Positions 26,656-35,474 are shown, counted from the first letter of the stretch. The stretch is 64,000 bases of DNA from Chloroflexota bacterium (GCA_014360755.1 JACIWX010000001.1:558001-622000), one strand, 5' to 3'. The notes: generated by a model not told the origin, from the sequence alone. Translations and numbers: made by a program.

Positions 26656-26988
26656 CTATGCCCCAAGACGGCTTTCGAAGATGTCAATCTGTCCTTGAAG
26701 GACCCGCCTCAGACTTGTCCCACATTCCTCGCTGCACAACACGAACAGAAGATCGTACCCCGCTCGTCTTGCCTCCGAGTCTTCCGTCGGCACAATCGCC
26801 AAGGCCTTGCGTGTCGGCGTGAGTGCAAGCTCAATCACATTTCTCTCGTGCTCCACTTCGACCCCAGGCCTGAATCTTGCCCCGATGCTGAACACCTCGG
26901 AACCCTCAGGGATCTGCTTCCCGCACCACGCACACACGCCCAGGGCATCTTCCAAAGTGACTTGCTTTCTGCGCCTTCTTCTGGTCAT
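26656..26988 (-). CDS. Small Cys-rich (treble-clef-like) cassette protein, unknown function
   Basis: A 110-residue protein not assignable to a named family. A basic start (MTRRRRRKQVTLEDALG) leads to CAWCGKQIPEGSEVFSIGAR and, near the end, LCSEECGTSL; the CxxC and CxxxC pairs suggest one zinc knuckle as in HNH-like or treble-clef proteins, though no catalytic His motif is evident. ATG at 26988 has GGGAGA five bases upstream and lies 64 bases after attC C. Single-gene cassettes of unknown function are typical of chromosomal integrons. Confidence 0.65.
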   Translation of the reverse strand: MTRRRRRKQVTLEDALGVCAWCGKQIPEGSEVFSIGARFRPGVEVEHERNVIELALTPTRKALAIVPTEDSEARRAGYDLLFVLCSEECGTSLRRVLQGQIDIFESRLGA

Positions 26989-27051
26989 CCCTATCTCCCA
27001 TTCAGATTCGAGCAGGATGTGTGCCCTGCCTACCTTGAGATCAGCCCGGAA

Positions 27052-27114
27052 GCCTAACGTGGGCATCACCCGCACCGCGCAGCGGAGCGGCACAGGTGCA
27101 AGCGCGGGCTGGGC
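27052..27114 (-). other. attC site C (63 bp)
   Basis: On the minus strand GCCCAGC (imperfect AAC-side core) leads to CGCGCTTGCACC, a GC loop and GTGCGGGTGATGCCCAC, ending in a perfect GTTAGGC. This is the textbook short attC form. It begins five bases after the original hepT stop (27119-27121). Confidence 0.8.
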
Positions 27115-27187
27115 GGTCTTACTCGCGTGAAACGCCCAAATCCTCCAACATGGCTTCTAATTGCTCAATCAGTGGCGGCAAATCATC

Positions 27188-27487
27188 TTACAACGTACGC
27201 CACACAACCAATAGATTGATCCCGATGTAATCGTGGATGAGTTTATCTCTCGCGCCGGCAATTTCGCGCCATGGTATTTCCGGGTACGTCTTCCGCAAGT
27301 CTTCCGGGATTTTCTTCGCTGCTTCGCCGAGGATCTCGAGTGCTCTTACCACGGCAAACTGCATTTTCTCATCGCGCTTGAACTCTTCATATCCCATTCC
27401 ACTTACAAACTCAAGCGCCTTTTTCGCGCTCTCCAACATATCCCGAACATAATCCAGGTACACCCGCTCTCGCCCCATATGACTCAC
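27188..27487 (-). CDS. hepT: HEPN-domain toxin HepT (DUF86), C-terminally shortened
   Basis: A 99-residue HEPN RNase-type toxin. The motif RDKLIHDY is the RX4HXY site: Arg and His form the active site and the Tyr is AMPylated by the cognate MntA. The frame ends at TAA (27188-27190), but it stays open after that stop for 22 codons (DDLPPLIEQLEAMLEDLG) to a second stop at 27119, five bases from attC C. The family normally has this tail, so the first stop looks like a recent nonsense change that spares the active site. It overlaps mntA by four bases (GTGA), with a GTG start. Confidence 0.83.
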   Translation of the reverse strand: MSHMGRERVYLDYVRDMLESAKKALEFVSGMGYEEFKRDEKMQFAVVRALEILGEAAKKIPEDLRKTYPEIPWREIAGARDKLIHDYIGINLLVVWRTL

Positions 27488-27786
27488 ACAACCTGTGCTT
27501 CAGCCAGAATGTATTTCCCGATCTCCGGTTTCAAGCTGTCTTTCATCACCAAATCTACCTTAACCCCCAACTCGTCACTCAAAAAGTTTTCCAGTGCCAC
27601 TAACTGAAAGAGGCTTGGCGCCCTGTCAAATGTCACCAGCAAATCCAGGTCGCTGCCACTCACTGCTTCCCCACGCACGTAGGACCCAAATACTTCCAAT
27701 GTCCGCACGTGGTATTTCTCGCGCAGCAACGGCAGCATACTCCTGAGTTGTGTGAGTACTTTGCATAGGTCAAGAGATACGTTCAT
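27484..27786 (-). CDS. mntA: MntA nucleotidyltransferase antitoxin
   Basis: A 100-residue minimal nucleotidyltransferase. [18 protein letters not shown] is the GSX10DXD catalytic motif of MntA antitoxins, which inactivate HepT by adding AMP to its Tyr (type VII toxin-antitoxin). ATG at 27786 is 40 bases after the recombination point of attC D; a longer frame would start inside attC D and is rejected. Toxin-antitoxin pairs stabilise large cassette arrays, and many HEPN/MNT pairs also act in phage defence. Confidence 0.88.
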   Translation of the reverse strand: MNVSLDLCKVLTQLRSMLPLLREKYHVRTLEVFGSYVRGEAVSGSDLDLLVTFDRAPSLFQLVALENFLSDELGVKVDLVMKDSLKPEIGKYILAEAQVV

Positions 27787-27825
27787 ACTGATATTATGCA
27801 GCGAGATTGGCTTCCCCGCAAAGCC

Positions 27826-27895
27826 GCCCAACGGTGGGCATCAGCCGCGCCGCGGAGCGCAGCGGAGCAACGTCGCCTGCAACCCATTGTTGGGC
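27826..27895 (-). other. attC site D (70 bp, best-preserved cores)
   Basis: On the minus strand the ends are GCCCAAC and GTTGGGC, both perfect matches to RYYYAAC and GTTRRRY and complementary to each other. TTGCAGGCGACG and CGCGGCTGATGCCCA form the inner boxes with unpaired bases, as expected for IntI recognition of the folded strand. Confidence 0.85.
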
Positions 27896-27947
27896 GACCT
27901 GCCCACATGTGTAAGCAGGTTGATGTCTGTTGTTGTCTGAAGAAGAA

Positions 27948-28295
27948 TCATAGGTCAATGCGAGTAATCCCTGCTCCTGTTGATAGCATCTGAATATAGC
28001 CCTTTGCAGTAGGCACATGAAGCGCCTGCGCCTCGGGTGGAGCGTATTTTATGAACGTGGTGAAGGCTTTGATGGCCTCATCCTTTTTTCCCGAGTTCAT
28101 AAGGATCAAGCCCATATTGAACCAAGTCAATGCGTGTTTGGGATCTATCTGCAAAGCCTTCTCTAAACAGGCAAGGGCTTCACTGTATTGGCCGCGACTC
28201 GCAAGAGAGTTTCCTTCTTCACACCATTCATCTGCGCTCTTCTTTGGCGTACTCGTTGGTTGCTTCTTGCCAAACAATTTGCTTAGGAAGTTCAT
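27948..28295 (-). CDS. Small TPR protein
   Basis: A 115-residue protein: a short basic N-terminus (MNFLSKLFGKKQ), then two tetratricopeptide repeats (WCEEGNSLASRGQYSEALAC, ALTWFNMGLILMNSGKKDEA) and a short tail. TPRs mediate protein contacts; partner unknown. AAGGAG lies seven bases before the ATG. It and the damaged gene upstream are paralogues sharing even the untranslated leader, so one arose by duplication inside the cassette. attC D follows after 53 bases. Confidence 0.72.
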   Translation of the reverse strand: MNFLSKLFGKKQPTSTPKKSADEWCEEGNSLASRGQYSEALACLEKALQIDPKHALTWFNMGLILMNSGKKDEAIKAFTTFIKYAPPEAQALHVPTAKGYIQMLSTGAGITRIDL

Positions 28296-28357
28296 TTGAG
28301 TTCTCCTTTCTGTGGCCTGCGGTTGTAGGTAAATATGGCAACACCGGCATCCGCTCT

Positions 28358-28704
28358 CTACATTTGGATAATGTTTCCCCCTCTCAGTATTAGCGTACCA
28401 GCAGGAGTATTTGCCAGTCGGTTGGCGAGATCAGGGTCGAGTTGTTTCAATATCTCGTAGTGATGGCGGGCTGAGTCAAAGTTCATCACACCACCATAAG
28501 CCATGCATAACGCCATGTGCGCTTTGGCATGCTTGGGATAAGTCGAACAGCCTCCTTTAGAGCCTCTATTGCCTGTTCCCAGTTTTGTTGCTTGGCATAC
28601 TCCGCACCTTTCTCAAAATATTGTTGAGCCAAGACCGAGACATCGCTTGGCTTGCCTGCTGAAGCCGCTTGCTTATTCCCGAACAGCCTGCGTAGGAAGT
28701 CCAT
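28358..28704 (-). pseudogene. Small TPR protein, frameshifted paralogue
   Basis: It begins MDFLRRLFGNKQAASAG, matching the neighbouring TPR gene, and has one TPR (AQQYFEKGAEYAKQQNWEQA). At about 28540 the frame breaks after AVRL: the next frame continues as PKHAKAHMALCMAYGGV, then NFDSARHHYEILKQLDPDL, to a stop at 28358. Adding one base (for example to read LNPKHAKAH) restores a continuous protein of about 115 residues with a second TPR. Leader and ribosome site equal those of the intact gene. Confidence 0.72.
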
Positions 28705-28776
28705 TTGAGTTCTCCTTTCCGTAACCTGCGATTGGAGGTGATTATGGCGACGTTAGCGCGGATTCTGGCTTCCGCC

Positions 28777-28910
28777 GCTTAACGGGCGAATTGAGCTGCC
28801 CGCGCCGACGCTTGCAAGACCAACCTCGCAACAAGCTTACCAGCAAATGCGAAAAGCCGCGATTTACCAGAGCGCCGCAGGCGCGGGGCGGCTCCAATGA
28901 GTTGTTAGCC
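28777..28910 (-). other. attC site E, long form (134 bp)
   Basis: On the minus strand it starts GGCTAAC and ends GTTAAGC (a perfect GTTRRRY). The arms AACTCATTGGAGCCGCCC and GGGCAGCTCAATTCGCCCG pair imperfectly around an inner stem-loop of about 80 bases. It separates the TPR cassette from the large secreted-protein block. Confidence 0.68.
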
Positions 28911-29072
28911 AGCGCAGATATGAGCTAGCCTCTAATCATTAGACGTGTCTCCTCAACAATCCACAGAAGGTGCTCAAGTGGTTCGCTGGAAAGCAGTAGA
29001 TTCCTATGTGTCCTCCATGCCTCTGTGGTGAAAAAACGAGCAGAAGTGTTCACGCCCGATGTCGCGAATTGG

Positions 29073-30422
29073 CTATCGGGCCGAAGCGCTGGGTCCCCAC
29101 ATCGGTGACCAGCTCGCCTCCAAGATCACGACTTCGCCCGTCACAGAGACCAGTGCCACGTTGGTTACCTGCTCGCCGTTCACCTCCTGCCGCGTCTCCA
29201 TCGCGGCGACAGCCCCATCATTTAACCAAACCACGTTCCACGGTCGGGGCAATCCGGCCGCAACCGCCCGTTCAAAAGAAAAGGCACCCTCATTCAGCGT
29301 TCCCAGGTAGAGGTCATAGGTCAACCCGGCAGGATCGTCGGCATCAAACTCCGCCATCCAGAACGCGATCCGACCGTCGGCCAACTGATGGGGCTCCACG
29401 GCGACCGTGCCCAAAGCCTGCCCGTCGAGCAGGGGCGAGGCCTCCAGGGTGGCCACGTCGACCCATAGCAGATGGTCGGGAGCCAGGAAGCGGCCCTCCG
29501 TTCCGATGATGGCCTGACCGTCTCGGCTCCACACAGCTTCGCCGCTGAGAAGCGTGGGTGGGTCGGGGTATCGCAGCCTCCCCTCGGCGAGGTCGATGAC
29601 GCCGTAATAGGTGCCCTCGGAGACCGAGGTCGGCACCAGCAGCCGGGTGGAGTCGGGCGACCAGATGGGGACGTAACGGAACGCGACGGGGGAACCACTG
29701 CCCCCCTCTCCGCCCTGGCAGCGGCTCCGGGCCAGTTGGCGGGGTGTGTCGCCCTCCGTGCTGACCACCCAGATGCCGTCCACCTCGGGGACCCCGGTGC
29801 TCGCGCAGTCGGCCCCCGGTGTCCGGACCACATACGCCACCTGCAGCCCGTCCGGCGAGATCGCCAGGTCACTGATCTCGGCCCCGTTCGGCGGGCGTCC
29901 GACAAGCCACTGGGGGAGGATGCCGAGCAGATTGTCGGCCCACAGAGCGCCCTCCTCGCTGACGTAAACGATCCGCCCGCCCGCCCCGACCTCGAAGATG
30001 CGAACCGCGCCGCCGGATAGATAGAGACGGCGCTGTTCCGCTCCCGTCTGGTCGTCAAACGTCGTCCATAACTCTCCGTTTGACATCAGGTAGAGCACCT
30101 CTCCGCCGGGGGCGACGTCGAAGGCCTGCACGCCGTGGTAGACGTCTGTGAACGGGGAGAAATCGCCGTCGGTCGCCAGTTGCCAGACCTGGGGGAGCCC
30201 GTCCCGGTCGGAGAGGACGTAGAGGGGCACGGACAGGCTGAAGGACGCGCGGGTGTGGCTTGGGGTGGTCGTGGGGGTATGGGTAGCCGCCACAGAGCGC
30301 GCCTCCGGGGTCGCGGAGGGAATCGTCTCGGGCGCGGCCGTCTCCGTCGGCGCGTTGCAGCCGACCAACGACAGGGCGACGCAGGCCGCCCCTACGACCT
30401 GCCAGGGCAATCTCCAGCGCAC
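29073..30422 (-). CDS. TolB/WD40-like beta-propeller lipoprotein
   Basis: About 449 residues. WRLPWQVVGAACVALSLVGC is a lipoprotein signal peptide with the lipobox cysteine; a Thr/Pro/Ser-rich linker leads to repeated blades like those of TolB-type propellers (DLAISPDGLQVAYVV, YVPIWSPDSTRLLVP, EAVWSRDGQAIIGT). It is likely surface-attached and may bind ligands; no catalytic motif is seen. GTG at 30422 gives a normal-length signal; GTG at 30488 has a better ribosome site (GGAG) but a long N-region and overlaps the upstream gene. It is the last gene before attC E. Confidence 0.75.
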   Translation of the reverse strand: MRWRLPWQVVGAACVALSLVGCNAPTETAAPETIPSATPEARSVAATHTPTTTPSHTRASFSLSVPLYVLSDRDGLPQVWQLATDGDFSPFTDVYHGVQAFDVAPGGEVLYLMSNGELWTTFDDQTGAEQRRLYLSGGAVRIFEVGAGGRIVYVSEEGALWADNLLGILPQWLVGRPPNGAEISDLAISPDGLQVAYVVRTPGADCASTGVPEVDGIWVVSTEGDTPRQLARSRCQGGEGGSGSPVAFRYVPIWSPDSTRLLVPTSVSEGTYYGVIDLAEGRLRYPDPPTLLSGEAVWSRDGQAIIGTEGRFLAPDHLLWVDVATLEASPLLDGQALGTVAVEPHQLADGRIAFWMAEFDADDPAGLTYDLYLGTLNEGAFSFERAVAAGLPRPWNVVWLNDGAVAAMETRQEVNGEQVTNVALVSVTGEVVILEASWSPMWGPSASAR

Positions 30423-30444
30423 CCCTGCCGGGTTCGGCGCGCCC

Positions 30445-31397
30445 TCATCTCTTCCACGGACAGGCGATCGGCCTGTAGACCCCTTCACGTTCCTTCTCCA
30501 TGCACATGAACTCCAGCGTCGCGGTGACATGGTCGCGGTTCTCCGGGCTGGGGTTGGTGTCCGCGACGTACTCGCGGCGATACTCCCCCGCGGCGGTCAG
30601 GTCGGCCTCGGTCAGGGTACCGGTCAGGTCGAAGGGATCGCCGGAGAGGGCCACCGCCCAGCCGTAGAGCATGTGGGTGGTATCGTATGCAAACGACGCC
30701 ACGCCGCAATGCCCCTCGGTGTGCTCCTGTGGGTCGGCGGAAAGGATCAGTTCGATCTGGCCGTTCTCACGCGTCCCCATGACCTGGAAGTCGAATCCGT
30801 CCTCGCCGCGGATCGTCCCTGAGCATTCGGTGTGGGTACCAAAATCAATCGTCGCCGTATGATAATACGTGCTGGGCTGAAAGTCGGCGGGATTGTAGCC
30901 GTACCTGCTAACCACATCCGAATGATTGGTGATCACCCAGCGGTCGGCGCCATCAGGGATGACGAGGACTTTGGTGTGAGCCTCGATGCTCAATTGCAGT
31001 CCCCACCAGTATTTGAGGGAAATGCAGTCACTTCCTCGCCAGGGCTCGATGCCGCAATCGCCATCTCCCACATCGCGGATGAGTTGGGCAGAGGAGGCGA
31101 CCGCGCCCAGCACGACCTCCCCGGCGACCGTTGCCTCCTCGGTGGGCTCCTCCTCTCCCGCCGGAGTCTCCCTCCCCTCCACCGCGCCGTCGGCGGCACA
31201 ATCCTGGGGGCAGTTTCCTGAGTTCTCCGGCCCATCGCAGACGCCGTCGCCGCACCGCCTCTCGCTCTGGAGGCGCGCAGGGCCATCCTCCGAGGGTATG
31301 GCAGCGGGTGATGCCATATCTTCACCAGTTTGCCCGATGAGACTACAAGCCAGGGTTATTACGGCCAACACAAGCGCCAAGGCGAATGTTTTTTCAT
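30445..31397 (-). CDS. Secreted lipoprotein with CGDGVC...CPQDC repeat; start region frameshifted
   Basis: The main frame (30445-31380) begins LALVLAVITLACSLIG, a lipobox, followed by one Cys-rich motif CGDGVCDGPENSGNCPQDC and a domain of about 200 residues I do not recognise. GGAG and ATG (31395-31397) sit correctly upstream, but six A residues after ATG place them one base out of frame; seven A residues would give MKKTFALALVLAVITLAC, an ideal signal peptide. Either the gene uses TTG at 31380, or the A-run is a slippage site or error. It shares the Cys motif with the large gene at 32631-35474. Confidence 0.7.
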
Positions 31398-31471
31398 CGT
31401 TTTGTTCTCCACTTGTCGTTCGATCACGTCAAGGCGGCTGAGCAAATCTGCCAGAACCCGGCCAGCACCGC

Positions 31472-32092
31472 CTACGGGCCTCCTTTTTGGAATAGCCACC
31501 GGACGATTTGGCGCACGCTTTCCCAGGGCAGGAAGTAGACCAGCAAGACAGGGTACAACGCGAAGACGCCCAATCGCGCCAGCGTGAGGGGCACCAGGAG
31601 AAAAATCAGGGCGATCATGCGCAGCAGGTCTTTGGCGAAGAGGGGTTTGCTCAGGTTGGTGAAGTGGACGGTGCGGGCATCCAGGATGTAATCGGGCAGC
31701 AGGGTCAAGCCGCTGAAAAGGAGAAAAGACCAGCGCTGGCGGGCGGCGCGGGCGATGGCGACGGGCGCGTCGGCGAACAGGGGCCGCAGCCTCGCGCCCG
31801 CTGTATCAAACGCCGTCAGGGAAAAGATGGCATCGAGAAACGCCGCGAAGATAAGATAGAACAGGAAGAGCAAGAAGTAGAGCCCCCACGCTTCGTTGTC
31901 CCGCTGTGCCGCGTGGTAAACCACCAGGTAGATGAAGCCGAACACGAGGCCGGACAGCCAGAAACTCCAGGCCAGGTCTTCGGCAGACCACCGTTGGATG
32001 GTGGCCGTAATCACGGTGAGCCCAAAAGAAAGCAGGGCCGCCCAGGGCGGTTGTCTCTTTTGCGCATATTCCTGATGGATAATGTATCGCAT
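31472..32092 (-). CDS. Polytopic membrane protein, unknown function
   Basis: A 206-residue protein with about five hydrophobic helices (LLSFGLTVITATI, FWLSGLVFGFIYLVVYH, LYFLLFLFYLIFAAFLDAI and two in the last 60 residues). No transporter motif is recognised. ATG at 32092 has AGGTGG six bases upstream; GTG at 32101 overlaps that site and is not used. It sits in a same-strand block of envelope proteins between two attC sites. Confidence 0.6.
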   Translation of the reverse strand: MRYIIHQEYAQKRQPPWAALLSFGLTVITATIQRWSAEDLAWSFWLSGLVFGFIYLVVYHAAQRDNEAWGLYFLLFLFYLIFAAFLDAIFSLTAFDTAGARLRPLFADAPVAIARAARQRWSFLLFSGLTLLPDYILDARTVHFTNLSKPLFAKDLLRMIALIFLLVPLTLARLGVFALYPVLLVYFLPWESVRQIVRWLFQKGGP

Positions 32093-32115
32093 CTTTGCCA
32101 CCTGGATATGGCGGA

Positions 32116-32592
32116 TTACTCGCCCTCCCCGATGGCCTCATCGGAGACCTGGAGAAGCCAGTTGTAGATGGCGTCGAAATCGGGGTGAACGTCGTTGGCC
32201 CATTTGGCGACCACAGTGCGCTCGCCGGATTGCCACACCACCTCGATTTCAGGGCGCGCCTCATCGGGAACCGGCGCTCGTTCCTGCGGAATCTGAATCG
32301 TCGCGAAGCGGTGCGCTTCCAGCAGGTTGGATAACTCGGTCACCCGCGCGGGAGAGAGTCGGGCTGTATAGCGGCTTTCCTCCCCGCCGGGAGCGACGAC
32401 GCGCACATCGAGCGCGCCGTCGCTGTGCAATTTGACCTCCCGCCCTCCCCACAGCGCATGCACATCGCGCAGGATGATGGTCTCGAAAGACGGGGATGCC
32501 TGCTGGGTGTCGGTTTCGGAAGCACATGCGCTCAGGGCGAGGCTGATGGTCACCAGGAGGAAGATGTGAACGGCTGGTTTCGTTCGTCGCAT
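32116..32592 (-). CDS. Small lipoprotein, unknown function
   Basis: A 158-residue protein: signal peptide VHIFLLVTISLALSAC with the lipobox, then a compact domain (ETIILRDVHALWGGREVKLH, RPEIEVVWQSGERTVVAKW) resembling small beta-rich domains of unknown role. GAGGAG lies six bases before ATG at 32592. It overlaps no neighbour and lies 38 bases after the large hydrolase/deacetylase gene. Confidence 0.65.
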   Translation of the reverse strand: MRRTKPAVHIFLLVTISLALSACASETDTQQASPSFETIILRDVHALWGGREVKLHSDGALDVRVVAPGGEESRYTARLSPARVTELSNLLEAHRFATIQIPQERAPVPDEARPEIEVVWQSGERTVVAKWANDVHPDFDAIYNWLLQVSDEAIGEGE

Positions 32593-32630
32593 AAGCGCTC
32601 CTCTCAGGAAGAGTAACATCATTGAGGATG

Positions 32631-35474
32631 TTACGGACACTTCTGCACCCTCGCCGGCACGGTGTAACTGGCGCTCTCGCTGCGCTCATCCTGGGTAAAG
32701 CAGGTCTCCACGCAGGGGTCAGGCGCGGCCGTCTTCCCCGCAGCGAGCATCAGGCCAGAGAGCGTTTCAATGCGCACCGGGCCACCGCCGTCCTGGGGGG
32801 CCTGGAGGTAGGCGAACAGTTCCCGGATATGACGCCCGTAGCGGGGATCGTCCACGTTGAGTTCGGACTTGAGGAAGTCGTTGACGTGGAACACCATCCC
32901 GATCACGTAGGCCGATGGATCGGCGTTCATCTCCTGCAGGGCGGCTTTGACATCGCGGAGGTGGTTTCGGGTGAAGACCGGGCCGTGAGAGTAGAGCCAG
33001 GTGAACTTTGGTGTGTCGTGGTACGTCCCTTCAAGGTCGTAACCGACACACATGGGTGCGGCGTCGCTCAGGTAGCCCGTCCCCTGGGTGGTGTAGATGA
33101 TGTTCGGGTCGAGCGGCATGTCGGGGGGTTCGGAGATGTGGTCGGAGCAATAAGAACGCACCGTGCCCTCGCCCAGCACGCTATAGACCAGGGCCATCAT
33201 GCTGTCGGCCCCTTCGATGGGGCCCTTCCATTCGGAGTCGATCCCCACGGGAGCGGGCGGTGGGCCGGCGTATTCCCGGCAAGCCAGCGGCGAATCGGGC
33301 GGGGCGCACCAGTAGCAGTTCCCCTGGCAGCCGCAGGCGGCGTCCTGCGTGCCGCAGGCGCGCCGCCCCTTGACGGCGTACACCGGCAGGTTGGTGTAGC
33401 CGTCGAATTTGAGCGGGTCGTGGCCGGGGCCGTGGTGATGGAGAGAGAGTTCGTGTCCGTGCGTGGCCCAGGCCATCACCAGGTCGAGGCAGCGGGTGTA
33501 GGCCGTCCCTCCCGCCCCCTGGGGATAGGGGCGGCCCGCGCCCAGCAGCCGGTCGCAGGTGGGCTGCCGCATAAAGTCCAGGTAGGGCGGCGTGAACTGG
33601 AGGGTGAGGGGGATGTTGTAGGTATCGGCCAGGTCTACCAGGTCCATCAACGCCAGCCAGGCATCCGCCGCGCTGTACTGCCCATCGCGGTTGTAATCCG
33701 TGCTGGCGGGGTCGTAGTTCTCATGCAGGTTGAGGATTTCTTGTGGGTCGGCGTGGATGACGATAAAGCCGCGGCGTTGGTCGGAAGCAGGCAGGGATGA
33801 AGAGGGCGTGGGGGAAGGCGATCCCTGGCCCTGACCGGATGGGGCGCAGTCCTGGGGGCAGTTCTGGGGAGTCTCGGGCCCCTCGCAGATGCCATTGCCG
33901 CAGGGACTCCCGGTCTGCACGCAATCCTGGGGGCAGTTCTGGGGAGTCTCCGGCCCCTCGCAGACGCCATTGCCGCAGGGACTCCCGGTCTGGGCAGGCG
34001 GTTCGGTACTCTCCGCCTGCGAGACATAGAGGGGATAGAGGGCTCCGTCCAGGTCGGGGGCCCAGTTGTTTTCGTGCGTCCGGTCGGCCATCTCGGCGAC
34101 GGCGGCCTGGGGAGCCAGCACCGCGCCCGCCCTCAGCGGTGGGTAGGCCCAATCGTCAAAGTTTCCCCAGTCCTGCGGCTCGGTGTTGGCGGGGTGGTCC
34201 TGGTAGCCGGAAAACTTGTCCGCAGGCAGGTAGGCCGCGTCCGGGTTGAGGCGCGTCCACAGGCCGGCGGTGTGGTGGAAGCCGTCGTAGGCCTGGTGAA
34301 TCTGAGGGCGGTCCGGGAGTGGCTGGACGTGGCCCTCGCGGCAGAAGAGCAGGAGCACCCTCAAGTCCGGCGTTTTCTGCGCCAGGGTGGGGTAACGGGG
34401 CGGGGTGACGCGAAAGGCCCACCATTCGGCCGCTTCTTCGGGCGTCGCCAGGCCGGCGGGCCAGTCCTCGGCGGTCAGCGCGCCGTTGTCGCGCAGCGCC
34501 CGGGTCAGGTCGGCGGAATAGACGCGCTTGTCGAACATGATGGGCATCTTGTAACTGAGGACGAAATCCCCCCGGTCGTACCGGCCGTTCCCGTTCAGGT
34601 CGAAGTACGGATAGCCCACCGCATCCGGCCTCTGGGAATACGTCCGCTCGGGGTCCCAGCGCACGCTGGTGTAATCCAGCGCGATGGCGGTCGGCGAGTA
34701 GTCCCCGGGGTATCGGTAGAGCGGGTTGATCACCGGCCGGCCAGCCTCGTCCCAGTAGCCCAGTTCAACGGCGGAGAGGGCGTCCACCGTGGGATTCTCC
34801 CGCCCCACGAAATAGCGGACGTTCAACCGGTCGCCGTAGAGGGCCAGGACGTTGACCGCGGCGATGCCGGGGTGAGAGAAGGCGTACAGCCCCACCTGGC
34901 CGGTCAGCACGGGGAAGGGGCTTAAATCGCCGATGGTGTGGCCGTCCTTGTCGGGAATTTGCCCCGCGGCAAAGCGGATGACATCCCGCAGGGCGCGGAT
35001 GCTGGTCTCGCCGCCGTAGTCGAACTGACCATCGGAGCGCGCCCCCGTGCTGCGGGATTCCTTGCCAGGCCACAGGTAGGCCACGCGGATCAGTCCGATG
35101 GGGGCGGCGTCCAGGTCTTCATAGAAGTCATTGACGGGTGTGAAGAAGGGGGCCACATCCACCACCACGCCGGCCCCGTCGGGGTAGCGCGGCGTGTCGG
35201 GGAAGGTCAGGCGGACGGCGATGTTCCCGATGCCTTCCGAGGGGACGTAGGTGACGACCTGTTCCCCGGGCTGCCCGCTCGTCGCCTCGCCCGAGGGTGA
35301 TTCCCTATCGGGGGGCAGAGTCGGCATGCCATCTGCGGGCCGGGTCGGCGTCTCCCGCCGGGGCAGAGTGGTCATCTCCGGCGTGACCTGCTGCCCCGGA
35401 GAGCCGGTCGAGCAGGTCGTGGTTGCTACCACCAGCGGGAGAACGAAGAGTAAGGAAATGAGCAAGCGTTTCAT
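32631..35474 (-). CDS. Large lipoprotein: hydrolase-like domain, EF-hand loops, Cys repeats and deacetylase-like C-terminus
   Basis: A 947-residue protein. The signal peptide ends at a cysteine (VVATTTC). Residues 80-450 look like an alpha/beta-hydrolase (VGLYAFSHPGIAAVNVLALY, not a perfect GxSxG) with a calcium-type loop DLNGNGRYDRGDF. Two 25-residue Cys repeats (CGNGVCEGPETPQNCPQDC) follow, then a second calcium loop DYNRDGQYSAADAW inside a region resembling polysaccharide-deacetylase barrels (GFIVIHADPQEILNL, ATHGHELSLHHHGPGHDP). Such an arrangement suggests a secreted carbohydrate- or ester-active protein; enzyme activity is not proven. ATG at 35474 follows AAGGAG and overlaps the stop of the preceding short gene. 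Confidence 0.65.
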   Translation of the reverse strand: MKRLLISLLFVLPLVVATTTCSTGSPGQQVTPEMTTLPRRETPTRPADGMPTLPPDRESPSGEATSGQPGEQVVTYVPSEGIGNIAVRLTFPDTPRYPDGAGVVVDVAPFFTPVNDFYEDLDAAPIGLIRVAYLWPGKESRSTGARSDGQFDYGGETSIRALRDVIRFAAGQIPDKDGHTIGDLSPFPVLTGQVGLYAFSHPGIAAVNVLALYGDRLNVRYFVGRENPTVDALSAVELGYWDEAGRPVINPLYRYPGDYSPTAIALDYTSVRWDPERTYSQRPDAVGYPYFDLNGNGRYDRGDFVLSYKMPIMFDKRVYSADLTRALRDNGALTAEDWPAGLATPEEAAEWWAFRVTPPRYPTLAQKTPDLRVLLLFCREGHVQPLPDRPQIHQAYDGFHHTAGLWTRLNPDAAYLPADKFSGYQDHPANTEPQDWGNFDDWAYPPLRAGAVLAPQAAVAEMADRTHENNWAPDLDGALYPLYVSQAESTEPPAQTGSPCGNGVCEGPETPQNCPQDCVQTGSPCGNGICEGPETPQNCPQDCAPSGQGQGSPSPTPSSSLPASDQRRGFIVIHADPQEILNLHENYDPASTDYNRDGQYSAADAWLALMDLVDLADTYNIPLTLQFTPPYLDFMRQPTCDRLLGAGRPYPQGAGGTAYTRCLDLVMAWATHGHELSLHHHGPGHDPLKFDGYTNLPVYAVKGRRACGTQDAACGCQGNCYWCAPPDSPLACREYAGPPPAPVGIDSEWKGPIEGADSMMALVYSVLGEGTVRSYCSDHISEPPDMPLDPNIIYTTQGTGYLSDAAPMCVGYDLEGTYHDTPKFTWLYSHGPVFTRNHLRDVKAALQEMNADPSAYVIGMVFHVNDFLKSELNVDDPRYGRHIRELFAYLQAPQDGGGPVRIETLSGLMLAAGKTAAPDPCVETCFTQDERSESASYTVPARVQKCP
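33846..33995 (-). repeat. Two tandem 75-bp coding repeats
   Basis: Two nearly identical 75-base units encode QTGSPCGNGVCEGPETPQNC-type repeats (25 residues each, six Cys-rich positions). A third related motif is in the neighbouring lipoprotein at about 31220-31265. It is an intragenic protein repeat. Confidence 0.85.

Noticed and set aside
29321-30058. Long alternative-frame ORFs in the 29-44 kb region, on both strands
   Set aside because: The high GC makes shadow frames long; they lack ribosome sites and conserved motifs and overlap genes with clear domains.
33846-33995. Two 75-bp repeats as a CRISPR remnant
   Set aside because: They are contiguous, lack spacers, and encode an in-frame Cys-rich protein repeat.
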